The notes under the pieces are model-generated. The model had not been told where the DNA came from, searched no databases, and saw nothing but the letters and a program-made list of their open reading frames with translations. DNA of 64,000 nucleotides, taken from Lolium rigidum. Taxonomy: Eukaryota; Streptophyta; Magnoliopsida; Poales; Poaceae. The first letter of the stretch is position 1; each line of letters starts with the position of its first letter. The translations under genes were made by a program, and so were the position numbers. The DNA is taken from assembly GCF_022539505.1 (NCBI RefSeq), contig NC_061512.1, forward strand, positions 252,418,510-252,482,509. The letters are read 5' to 3'. Positions 34,477 to 45,057 of this stretch are shown piece by piece.

Positions 34477-35751
34477 GGGCATCAGCCGCCGGAAATGCGT
34501 CTAGAGCCTGTTCCGACGCAAAGTGATCGGGCCGTCCGCGGAGACGCAAACCTTGTCCAAATATGCGCCAGGTTTGCGTCTCCGCAGACGCTCGGCGGTC
34601 GCTTGGAGCGTCCTCCATTTCTTACCCGGTCCCGCATGTCAGGGACAGCGAAATCGACCGCTTCGATTTGCTTCTTGTTCCCCTTCTTTCCTGCCCTAGT
34701 GCGACGCCACCACCCCCACCCCTAGCGCCGCCGTCCGGCCGTAGCGCCGCGCAGTAGTCGGCGTCGGCTCCGTTCTTGCCGCGCGGGAGAGCAGGAGCGT
34801 GCTCCGCCGCGTACGTGCCGGCTGTTTTCGGCCGAAACGCTCCCGGTTGCGCCGCCCTTCCGCGCCGCCCACGACCTGTTCGGTCAATTGCGCCGGTAGG
34901 TTTCTACTCGTGTTTTCAGCGCTATTGTGCGCGGCCATTGATCCGCAATTTGTACCCACGCAGATTGACATGTGGCAGATGTTGGACAAGTTCCACGCGG
35001 AGGTTGTCGACTCCTCTTCCGACGAGGAGTCCGATGAGTCGACGCGGACATTGGCAACTACTGCGGCCTCCATGATCCACGAGTTCACCTCTAACCCGGG
35101 CCGCAAGCACCGGGCTCCGTGAAGGGCCGCGCCAAAACCTGCCGCGCAACGAGTGGAAGGGCAGGCCCGCCTCCACAAGGACTACTTCCACCTCACCAAT
35201 CCGATCTTCCCGGAAAAACTGTTCCGGCGCCGATACAGGATGTCAAGGGACCTGTTCTTGGTCATTATACGGGGCGTCAGAAACTACGACCCCTACTTTC
35301 ATGCGTGATCATGCACAACATGATCGTTGAGAACGAGCGTCCTGATGGCCGCAATGAGAACCAATGGGATTTCCATGGTGAGCTGGTTGCGCCGCTTCCT
35401 GAAGCTTCATCTTGGCAGGACTATCTACATAGGAATATAGAAGTCACTGACGAGAACGTCTCCAAACAGCTGCAAACGGATCTGATTGAGCATCAGTGGA
35501 CATTGGCTGGCCATGAAGATCATGCCTAGAGAAATACTATCTTATTTTTATGTCGACTTTTAAATGTAATAACTATGACTTTGTTGATTTCCTTATTTTG
35601 TTGTTTGGAAACTTCATAAATTGATGCAAACGCGAAAATGCGTCGACCCGCTGGAGCCACCCCCGGTGCAAACGGACGCGCGGACAAAAAGCGTCCGCCG
35701 CGCGACGCAAACGGACATTTCGAAGTCTGCGTCGCGTCGCTGGAGATGCCG
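34477..35751 (+). mobile_element. PIF/Harbinger element with internal deletion
   Basis: The ends GGGCATC...CGCCGGAAATGCGTC and ...GACGC-rich...GGAGATGCCG are partly inverted to each other; TGA is present on both sides (34474-34476 and 35752-35754) as a 3-bp target duplication. The GACGCAAACGGACGC-like terminal sequence is familiar from Triticeae Harbinger elements. It carries a damaged transposase gene on the plus strand. Confidence 0.65.
34964..35529 (+). pseudogene. Harbinger transposase remnant lacking the DDE core
   Basis: The N-terminal part (EVVDSSSDEESDES) and the segment HKDYFHLTNPIFPEKLFRRR then YRMSRDLFLVIIRGVRNYDP match the start of Harbinger-type transposases. The text then jumps at about 35302 to the C-terminal end CVIMHNMIVENER, followed by KQLQTDLIEHQW and the stop at 35529. 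About 250 residues including the whole DDE catalytic core are absent, and the joint is out of frame (TGA at 35306-35308). The protein cannot be active. The short sequence may still be moved by a full-length relative acting in trans. Confidence 0.75.
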
Positions 35752-37149
35752 TGAGCCCTCGCACACGTTGCATTCATCGCCAGTTCACCCGTTCCGAAAG
35801 GGCCAAAAAGCGTTACACGACAAGGCAAGCTTCCTGACACTGACCATTCCAACCCCAGATCAGACGTGGCTTGTCACGTCTCACGACTGACCGCGACGAC
35901 AATGTGTAGGATTCCACAGTTTCATCTACCCTATCCACAGCCCAGGCAGCTAGCAGTATAGCTCGAGAGTGTTGTCACCTCTGCCCTTTTTAAAGTTTTT
36001 TCTCGCAAGGAACTCATTGCTCTTGTCCAAAAAGCCAGTTGTGCCCATTGACCGCTCTCTTGTCTCAGGACCAAATGTTCCTTTCTCTCGGAGAAATGGG
36101 CAGATTCTGCAGAGCGAGTCGGCGACAACAGTTGCACAAGCTCGGACGCTCCTACGCACGCAGGATCGGGTCGGCCCCGGCTTGAGCTGCAGTCAAATGA
36201 AATCCACAGTGAGTTTAGTTTAGCACGTAATACACCTGAAGGGATCCGATGCAGTAATTAAACAGGACGTACCCTTCTCCTGTCTCCAGATCGAGGACTG
36301 TGAATTGTGATCCACACACATTCCTGAGCCGGTACCAGTTGATTTTTCTTCAAGCTTCCAGCTCAAGTTGCCAACAAGGCAGAATGTTAGGCGCAATACT
36401 CAATGCTCTTAATACTCTCCCCCAGAAGAGAGAGAACCCAGAAATCCTGCGCCACATGCGTCGCTATGATCGATCGGCAGCATGTTACCCACATGCGCCT
36501 GCTCGCCGTCGCCGAGACCTGGGAGGCCCCAAGAGGCCGATGGAGGCCAGTGCACAACTGCACATCTGGCCATCTGGGAGCGAGCAAGCTAACAGCAACT
36601 AGCTAGCCAGGATCAGCTCTCATGTAAAAAAAAACACTACTGTACTACATGGTGGTGTCAGTTGGCAGTAGAAAACTACATAGTTCTGGGAGCAACTTGA
36701 TATCTCCGTTGGCATAGGATCGGACGGAGCATAGCGCGATAGCCTACGGAGAATTCAAGATTTGGTCCTGGACGCCTGGACCTGCCTGCGAGATGGTGCA
36801 TTTATTCATTCCTAGCGGAGGAGATCGAAGGTTCCCTCCTGGTTTTTAAACACGCACCCATCCATCCCGGGGCTAGGCATGGCAATCCCCCAACTCACGT
36901 TCATGTCCAGCTCACTTTCTATCTAGGCCTCCCTCCCGATCCTCCTTTCCTTTCCAGCTCGATCGATCGGTTCGCTAGCTAACTAACCTGCGGTCTCCTC
37001 GCCAAACCCCTTGCATGAATCGTCGTCCATGGCGTTCCCCGCCGCCTATGTATAGCAGCAGCCTTCCTTAGTCCATCATCGTTCACCCCCCCAGTGTCAC
37101 ACCACAGAAATCTTTTGATCGGATTCGATTCGGAGAGACATCATCTACG
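35752..37149 (+). other. Upstream region of the DUF868 gene
   Basis: No gene seen. Near the gene it becomes pyrimidine-rich (CCTCCCTCCCGATCCTCCTT at about 36930), a Y-patch often found in grass core promoters, and a TATA-like element lies at 37046. Confidence 0.5.
37046..37055 (+). promoter_or_regulatory. TATA-like element of the DUF868 gene
   Basis: CTATGTATAG lies about 100 bp upstream of the start codon at 37150, within the CT-rich leader region. The match to TATA is imperfect. Confidence 0.4.
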
Positions 37150-38106
37150 ATGCAGGACCTGTTCTCGGTCCCGTCCTGCTTCTCGTCCGGCGAGAAGCAG
37201 CACCTCCCGGACGCCACCGCGTCGTCGGCCACCAGGTCGGGCCAGAGCGCCGTCACGCTGGTGTACCGCGCGGAGATCGCCGGGCAGAGCCGCCTGGTCA
37301 CCGTCACTTGGTGCAGGAACCTGCTCACCCACGGCATGCAGGTCTCCATCGAAGGCTCCGCGGGCGGCGGCAAGGACAAGACCGGCGTCGGCGGCGGCGG
37401 CAAGGAGCACGGCAACGGCAACAGCCAGGGCGGCGACGGCAAGAGCTGCAGCGCGTGCAAGGTGGAGATGCAGCCGTGGCACTTCTGGCGCAAGTACGGC
37501 GCAAAGCAGTTCCAGGTGGACGGCAGGGCTGTCGACGTGGTGTGGGACCTCCGCACCGCGCGCTTCTCCGACGAGCCCGAGCCGGCGTCTGACTACTACG
37601 TGGCCGTGGTCTCCAACGAGGAGGTGGTGCTCCTCCTCGGCAACCAGAAGAAGGAGGCGTTCCGGCGGACGGGGTCCCGGCCATCGCTCTCGCTGCAGGA
37701 CGCCGCGCAGCTGGTGTGCAAGAAGGAGCACGTCTTCAGCAAGAAGCGCTTCCTCACCAGGGCCAGGTTCCACGACAAGGGCAAGCTGCACGACATCAGC
37801 ATCGAGTGCAGCACCGGCAACCTCGCCGCCGGCATGGACGTCGACATGGCCATCAAGATCGACGGATGCGTCACCGTCCTCGTCAAGCACCTGCAGTGGA
37901 AGTTCAGGGGCAACGACTGCATCTCCATCAACAAGATGAAGGTGCAGGTCTACTGGGACGCACACGACTGGCTCTTCGGCACCGGCTTGAGGCAGGCGCT
38001 ATTCATCTTCAAGCCCGAGGCGCCGCCGCTGTTGCCGGCTTCGCACTTCGACGCCGATGAGTTCTCCGATTTCTGCCTCTTCCTCTACGCCTGGAAGGTT
38101 GAATGA
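37150..38106 (+). CDS. DUF868 family protein
   Basis: Intact single-exon frame of 318 residues, typical in length and architecture for the plant DUF868 family (PF05910). Recognisable parts: the N-terminal SAVTLVYRAEIAGQSRLVTV and TWCRNLLTHGM, a low-complexity Gly/Lys loop (about residues 71-97), the CKVEMQPWHFWRKYGAKQF block, the DYYVAVVSNEEVVLLLGNQK block, the FSKKRFLTRARF block, and the C-terminal VQVYWDAHDWLFGTGLRQAL followed by FIFKPEAP. The start ATG at 37150 follows a CT-rich leader. GC content is high throughout, as in many intronless grass genes, and this keeps antisense frames open. No signal peptide or membrane segment is obvious. Its molecular function is unknown; I do not assign one. 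No frameshift or loss is seen. Confidence 0.92.
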   Translation: MQDLFSVPSCFSSGEKQHLPDATASSATRSGQSAVTLVYRAEIAGQSRLVTVTWCRNLLTHGMQVSIEGSAGGGKDKTGVGGGGKEHGNGNSQGGDGKSCSACKVEMQPWHFWRKYGAKQFQVDGRAVDVVWDLRTARFSDEPEPASDYYVAVVSNEEVVLLLGNQKKEAFRRTGSRPSLSLQDAAQLVCKKEHVFSKKRFLTRARFHDKGKLHDISIECSTGNLAAGMDVDMAIKIDGCVTVLVKHLQWKFRGNDCISINKMKVQVYWDAHDWLFGTGLRQALFIFKPEAPPLLPASHFDADEFSDFCLFLYAWKVE

Positions 38107-39357
38107 GCCTGCCTAGCTAGCTTAGGAGGGATCCCACATTCTCTTGTTACTACTACTGCTACTACATTACACTATTTTTACAGTGGAGATGTTCGCCATG
38201 CTATGAACCAATAGTTCATACCATGTAATGGATTGCAAAGATGTGATGAGTGTATGGGGAGAGTGATTGATTGAGGACATTTTCTGTTTCATTGCCCATT
38301 GGGGAGTGTTGGCACATGGAAGATTGGCATGGAGGGGCACAGGATAGTCCTGGGGATGAGCAACAGCCTGGTCCTGATGGAGAAACATGGAAGGTGATGA
38401 CATGACAGCCAGGATTCAGAATCGCATTTGCCTTCCCCAATCATGCATTCATGCTGGTTTATCCACGGAAATTCCAGCTAAGAACTGGTCCATCCTAACT
38501 CCTTCCTATCCAGTAGTAGCAGTACATTGCTTCTGCCTTCTTATCTTCTTCTACTCACTTTATTTTGACCGGCCAAACTAACATCCTCTGCTTTCCTCTG
38601 TCCAAGAACAGGGTGTACCAGATACTAGTATAATACTTGTATTTAACTCAAGTATACTCAATTGTACTATTGTTAATGGCAACTGGAGTAAGGAGTGCAT
38701 TGTTTTTCACCCAGGTTTCCTGTAATGATCCTTTGCACTATGTAGCTTTGGCAATTCCCAAGTTCAAGTTGAGATTTCAGAGATGTCCCTTGAGCTGTTC
38801 TACAAGTCACTATCAGATCCTAGAGAAATGGCTACTGTGTCATACAGGCTAAAAGAAAAACAAATGTGGTTTATACAGGGTCCAACAAAGTAGCTCCCTG
38901 GAGGACAAGTCAACCATGTAGACACCTACCATAAACTGATAAGTTGACAAGTTTTTATCCATTTTTATGCTCATGTCTTTCCCATTGGTTACCAGCAATT
39001 GTTTAAACAAGGAATGCTAGAATCTAGACCAAAAGAATTTGTATGCATCTTCTTTACTAAGTACTTCTAATCAACAGCATCCTACGCTCTTCTCACGACT
39101 CTGGTCTTAAATAGAACAATAATACAGGAAGTGCTTCATTCCCACATAGTCAAATATGTAAGCATGGAAAAGTAAACTTATTGACCAAATAGTCTATCAA
39201 TAGTTACAAAATGTTCCATACGGTGCTCTTTCCACGCGAACGCAATGTGACGAGGAATGCTTCCAAACCTCGCATTTCCTCAATAAACAATACATGATAC
39301 TTTTGGAATTCGCATATATCAGCTGAACAAACAATTAGACTAATAAATAATGCATTA
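38107..39357. other. Intergenic DNA between convergent genes
   Basis: Contains the 3' ends of the DUF868 gene (plus) and the PRUNE-like gene (minus). No further gene seen. Confidence 0.6.
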
Positions 39358-42300
39358 TTACTTTGGGCCAAAACCAAACCATTTTGCCAAGGAAAATTTG
39401 TTTTTCCCACGAGGAGGTTCATCTGAAGGCTTTCCACCAGTTCTGCGGGCTGGTCTCGGGTTAGCTGTGATGAAAACAAAAACAACCAGATCAGAGGCAT
39501 ACAACATTATATAAATATAATTGCATTGAAATATGAACAGACTTTGGAGCTTTGCTTATTAGTTGCTGGCATCAGTAAAGATGTGGAAATAGCATTAAAA
39601 GTGTAAACTTGGCATAATGTTGGCAACACAATCCAAAGAAGTCAGATTGTTTGAAGCGAATTTCTGGCTGTAATGCTAGCTTCTTTTCCTTTAAAAATTA
39701 AGGTAAACCAGCAAAACTTGGCGCTGTCACTGATGTTAGATTTTACAGATATTTACACGCAATCTTCCTATCAAATCATAACTGAGGGGCTGGATAATTA
39801 CTTGAATTGGACTTTTTGGCATCTTGGAATAATGGCACTGGACTTGGTTGCTTTTGCTCCGGAGGACTGTCCCCATCACCTAGTTAATTTGAATAGCAGG
39901 ATAAAGTGTCTCAAACCCTTATAGGGGAAATATACATGATCAATTAATGCACTGGAAAATAATAATTATGTAGCACTGGCATAGATACTGCGGAAGTTTC
40001 ACATGAAATTGATAATAAGCAAAATCGACTCTAATAGCATCAGCAGTTAAACATGGATAAGTACAGTGAATTAACCAAAGAAACTTCAAAAATTGAGGAA
40101 CCATTTGAAGATATTATGAAACTTACCATCTGTGGATGACTTTCTGTAGGTGTTCTTCAAGAATTCGACAAAAGAATGATCATTGTGATCAAGCATCACT
40201 GGTCCAAAGCAAGGTCAAAATTTTCAACAGTTATTAGCAATATGATTTTGCAAAATTTCTTCGCATATTCTTGGTACAACAACGTCAAATAAATATTAGT
40301 AAAATTACATTGTTGAAACAACTCGTGCCTCTTATGCTCAGAGGTACCGAACAAGAGCAGTTGCACTGCCTCTGAATCTTTGTCGGAGCACGTCTTGGAT
40401 AGGTTGTTCGTATCTAACAGGATACCTGCAAGCTGAGGGCAAAGACACAGAACATAATCATGAGTGCCAGTAATTTACACATAATGGTGGCAACAGCAGG
40501 TACAAAATACACCAACCATGAGTTTCTTTATGTCCTGGCTCTGAAGTGGGCTATAAGTTTCTTCACAATAGTTATTGGCGAGGACCGTGCAAACCGAGCC
40601 CACCTAGGAGACAAAAACGAGCATGATTTATGAAGCAAATGCTGGAATTAATCAGGTAAGTTCCTGAGCAGACAAATGAAGAGTACTTGGTACAAGTACC
40701 ACAATATTACCTCGCCGTTTGATCTCAAAACATCTTGCCCCACCACCACCAAGCTAGCTCGCTGATCCATTATCAGTCCCTCCATATCAACCTAAATTCA
40801 GCTTCTCAGAGTCAGCATCACGTACATTTGCTTTACCCAGGATGTTGTTCGAACAAGGCATTGATAAGAATTAGCTGTCGCTGCGGCACATTGAAATCTT
40901 TGATAGTATCTTATTATGCAGAAATAAGTGGGTCGTATTTATGATGTCCCTCAATTGTTGCTGGAGCCCTTCTCCTTTGTATGACGTTACGGTACAAGCT
41001 AGCACAAACTCGCAAACGCACAAAGCATATACCAGTCATCTGTCACTAGAATAGAATGGCGGCCACATGGTACCAATCGAAATTAAGAACACGCACACAT
41101 GACAGTATGACACAACAGCAATGAGATGCAGGATAGCCTTATCCTTGTCGCCTCTGCTCAAATTATAAACGCCCAATAACTCCGGGATCTAGACAGTTGT
41201 CCAATTGGTCGGAAATGAATCCTATACCCAACCGAAGCTAGCATTGCTTACCTCGTCAGCGAAGAGCAGAGCCGAGGCGTCGACGCCGACGTGGTAGAGG
41301 AGCCAGGCCGCCTGCCTGCACCTCGCCATCCTGCTCCGTTGCATGTTCACCACCGGCACCGCCGCATGGCCATCCGCCTTGCTCGACTGCACCCACGCGT
41401 AGCATATCGCCGCCACAATCGAGCTCACACCTGCTCGGAATCACGAGTGGGCCGGGCAGAATTGGTTAGATTCAGTTACAACAGAGGAAAAGGATTTACC
41501 GATGTAACAAACGGGAAAGAGTGGTGTTATTACTTTTCGAGGCGTCAGAGAGCACGACCTTGGTGGGCCTCGAGCCGCGGATGTCCCCGGAGGCTAGGTT
41601 GTCCAAGGCGACGCGCTGGCGGCGGAGGAAGGCGTTGAGGCGGGCGACGCCGTCGTCGAAGCCGTCGGCGGCGGGAGCGTGGGAGGTGGAGGCGTGGCGG
41701 CGGTGGTGGAGGGGGCGGGCGGGAGAGCTGGAGGCGGAGGAGGTGGTGCGGCGGTGGGAGGAGTCCGCGGCGGAGAGGTCCTGGAAGCGGGATTTGCGGC
41801 GGGAGGAGTGCGGGTTCGGGGGCAGCGACGGGGAAGGCGAGGGGGGCTCCGAGGCGGCGGAGGCTTCGGAGCGCGATGGCGAGGAGATGATGGACGCGCG
41901 CTGCAGGATCTCGTCGCCGATGCCGCCCGGCTGCCGGTGCCTGCACGCACGCCGGAGAAGGAGTGCTCGGTTAGCGCCGTGGGCGGCGAAACTTTACTAC
42001 TGGTTAGAAATTGGGCCGGTAATTCAGGGTTATTGGGCCACTAATAATGAATGCGCTTTCAGCCTGCTAAACGTGTGGCGGAGTTTGGCCAGTTCAAAGT
42101 GAGCTATACTGTACAAAATTTCAAATTCCATTGATACCTCCAAAATATCAATTTATTGTGTACTCCCTCTGTCCCAAGAAAGTTGTCTTAGATTTGTAAA
42201 AAGCTAGATGTATCTGTCCACTATTTAGTGTCTATATGCACTTAATTTAGACAAATTTTATAGGATAGATTACCCGCAAAAAAAATTATAGGATAGATGG

Positions 42301-42946
42301 AGTAAAAAAAGAGAAATAGTAGCAAAAATTAGAACTTAAAAAGTGGACTTTGATAGGTACATTACAATAGATGAAAATAAATTAGAAAATACTTTATGAA
42401 AACTTAAAGTCTAAATAAAAAATGAGCCTTGAGGCGATGATCTTTTGCACCAAAACGACGGATTGCATATCACTCTTCGTGCCAGGCCAGCATATTCCGT
42501 GCGCCCAGGTGCGGGCGCACGAATGAAATGACCTGATTTACGTACCTTCTCGCGGAGCGTGACATGGGGTCCCTGCGGTCGAGAGTGGGCGAAGGCTCCG
42601 TGCCGTTGCCGCCGGCGAACCTGGGCACCTGCCTGGACGGCGAGCCCATCCTCCCCGGCGACCCGGACTCGACCATCCTCCTCGCTTCCTCCAGCCAATC
42701 CTGCGTCTGCTTGCTCGCGCTGCTGCTGCTCCTGCCAACACGGCCGCCATCACTTTCCCGCTTCTTCTCCGACGTGGCTGCTGCAGGCTTCTTCTTGCTG
42801 CTACTGCTGCTGCTCTCGCCGGTCAGGTCGTACGCGCCGCCGGCGACGGCACCACCGGCGCTGGCAGCGCTGTGCTTCGCGCCGACGGTACCGAAGAACC
42901 AGTCGTTCATGAAGTCCGTCAGGTCCGGCGCGCCGTCCACCTCCAT
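39358..42946 (-). CDS. PRUNE/DHH-like protein with degenerate metal-binding motifs
   Basis: Nine exons on the complement: 42546-42946, 41534-41940, 41252-41430, 40711-40791, 40517-40603, 40309-40432, 40127-40198, 39802-39879, 39358-39464. All introns are GT-AG, phases agree, and the sum is 1536 nt (511 residues plus stop). Residues 1-255 are Ser/Pro/Arg-rich and probably disordered. From about 259 the sequence follows the N-terminal DHH domain of PRUNE-type phosphoesterases: PTKVVLSDASKVSSIVAAIC, VPVVNMQRSR, ALLFADEVDMEGL, SLVVVGQDVL, EVGSVCTVLA and LAGILLDTNNLS. At the positions of the family motifs DxD, DHH and DHR one finds SKVSS, VGQD and a gap; only the LLDTNN Asp remains. The DHHA2 domain is absent; the tail ends KFSLAKWFGFGPK. 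It therefore looks like a plant-type non-catalytic relative. Partners are unknown. Confidence 0.75.
42163..42302. mobile_element. Stowaway MITE in intron 1 of the PRUNE-like gene
   Basis: Starts CTCCCTCTGTCCCAAGAAAG after TA (42161-42162) and ends GATAGATGGAG before TA (42303-42304). It contains the 15-base poly(A) insertion described separately, so that insertion is younger than the MITE. Confidence 0.8.
42258..42298 (+). repeat. 15-base TACCCGC-poly(A) insertion with 13-bp target duplication
   Basis: TTATAGGATAGAT (42258-42270) is repeated exactly at 42286-42298; between them lies TACCCGCAAAAAAAA (42271-42285). The same 15 bases occur with a different target duplication at 44762. Confidence 0.8.
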
Positions 42947-43865
42947 GGCTGGCAGCTAGCTGCGCGACGAACACTCTCGTCTGCGTGTGTGTTCTCGCTC
43001 TTCTCTTGCTGGAGCAGCTTCAGAGCAGGTTAATCGGGTCTGTTCTCTACGGTGTAATTTAACTCATGTGGATTAATTTGTTGCGAAGATCGCGTCAAGT
43101 GATCGACCGCGTGCCACGGCCGGCGGCCGGCGTCCGCCTTGTATCGTAGCGGCGAGTGACCAAACCGAGGGCTTTTTGTTTGCCGTACACGGCTTGCAGA
43201 TGGAGCTCGCTGAAGAGACAACGGGCGGCGGGTTCGGACAGTTGGCTGTTTTCGCGGTCATGCCAGCAGAGCTCCAGAGTAGTAAGTGCTGAAAAGAAAC
43301 TTTGGCACCTTTTTGGACGGCCAGGATCTTCTCATATCTTTTCGTGTGCTAACTTATTCCTTTAAATTTAGTGGTTGAGAGGTGAGAGGGAGGACACCGA
43401 AGCACACCTCTTTTCATAACCTTTGAATTTGGTTTCCAAATTTGATAATTTACTCCGATATATGCATAACTAGCCAAAAACACACATAGCATTCACAGGA
43501 TTCAGAAGAAAAAGGTTGTTGTCTGCATCTCACTACAGAGTTCAGCTAAGAGTTACTTAGCAGTCACAATAGCAGTAAAATAGGCAAGAGACAGAGGTGT
43601 TGCTGAAACCGTGGCCAGGACAGTAGCAACGCTAGGTACTGTCGAAAAGTAGCAAGTGAAAGTGCCACGAACTATAAAATATTTAATAATATAAATAGAA
43701 AATTAACATTACAGACCCTTACACTAAAAATCGGTGGCATATACTATGTTGAGTTACTACAAGAATACTGTACAGTTTCAGACACGGGATTTGTACAGTT
43801 GGGAAGCCAGAAGCTCGACCTCAAAGGCAAATACAGACATCCTCTGGATCTCACATGCAGCTTGT
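42947..43865. other. Intergenic DNA and gene leaders
   Basis: Holds the 5' leader and promoter of the PRUNE-like gene (minus, rightwards from 42946; CT-rich on the plus strand near 42985-43015) and the 3' end of the chitinase-like gene. No other gene seen. Confidence 0.5.
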
Positions 43866-45016
43866 TTATGAGCGGGAACTCTTAGAGGACGGATTGAATA
43901 CCACCTGGTTAGCACAATCCACGCTATGTCCATACTGACGTTTAACTCCCATCAGATCGAGATAATACATGTAATGGGATATGATGATGATCATCTCATC
44001 AGTGAACCCTCGACCACAGATGCGATCACCATGCATGATGTTCATTGTCATGCCAAAGCCAGGATACCTCCGGGACAAAATATCTTTCTTGGTTGGTTTC
44101 CAGTTGCCAACAAAGGCATCATGGGCTGACGGCTGCCCCCTCTTCACCGGAGTCATCCACCTCCAAATCGCAGCTTCAAATGCTAAGGTGGCATTCTTTT
44201 CCAGTAACTCTGGGTGACTCAACAGATCCTGCTTGATACCCTTACCAATTAATCCGTAGTTGTAGTTCCTGAGGACAGTTAACAGGGAGATCCAAAACCA
44301 TCACTTTTTTTTGAAAAAGAAAATCATCACTTGTTAATTCGCTATTAACAGCGACCGGGAGAGGGATATATAGTCTGACCAGTAAACAAGAAGAGCGCCT
44401 CGCCCGTAGTATTTGACTCCTTTGACACAGTGATATAACTTGTTGCTGTGGTCACAGTAATAATTGTTGTGTGGACTCATTTCACGCTTGTAGCAAAGAC
44501 CCCAGGCCGCTGGAGGTGGTCCATTTGGATAAATATGAGTACCTGAAGAAGTAACAATTCCAGTAATTATCGGATGCTACTATCATCTTTATTGTTCTTA
44601 TTCATCCTCTGTAAAGTTACACTAATGTTTTACATTCTCAATTACGATACCTTAACAAAATATGACATCATATACAGATCAAACATGGATTTAAAATCAG
44701 CCCCAATTCCTTCACATACTATGATGAGGCGTTATTCCACTTAAAACTATACTAGTATAATTACCCGCAAAAAAAACTATACTAGTATAATACATACAAA
44801 TCATAATGCATTCTGAAGTCAACACTTCAACAGATTACTCCACTCTTTCTTCATTCCACGATGCTAGAATAAGCAAAACAAATCTTCCTGCTAGTGTAAT
44901 GGGGGACCTTAGAGCATCTCCACCGGTCCTCCCAAAAGTCTGTCCGCCAATAGTGCCAGCAGCACATTGGGAAAATATTGATGTAGTGGCCACACCGGCA
45001 TCCTCAATAGAGAGGC

Positions 45017-45057
<41 letters not shown>

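Noticed and set aside
37141..37965. 274-aa antisense ORF and 281-aa alternative-frame ORF over the DUF868 gene
   Set aside because: Shadows of a GC-rich real gene; compositions are biased (Val/Leu/Ala or Ser/Arg) and only the 37150 frame matches a family.
41521..42102. 193-aa plus-strand ORF across exon 2 of the PRUNE-like gene
   Set aside because: Opposite-strand shadow of a GC-rich exon; the minus-strand model has consistent splice phases.
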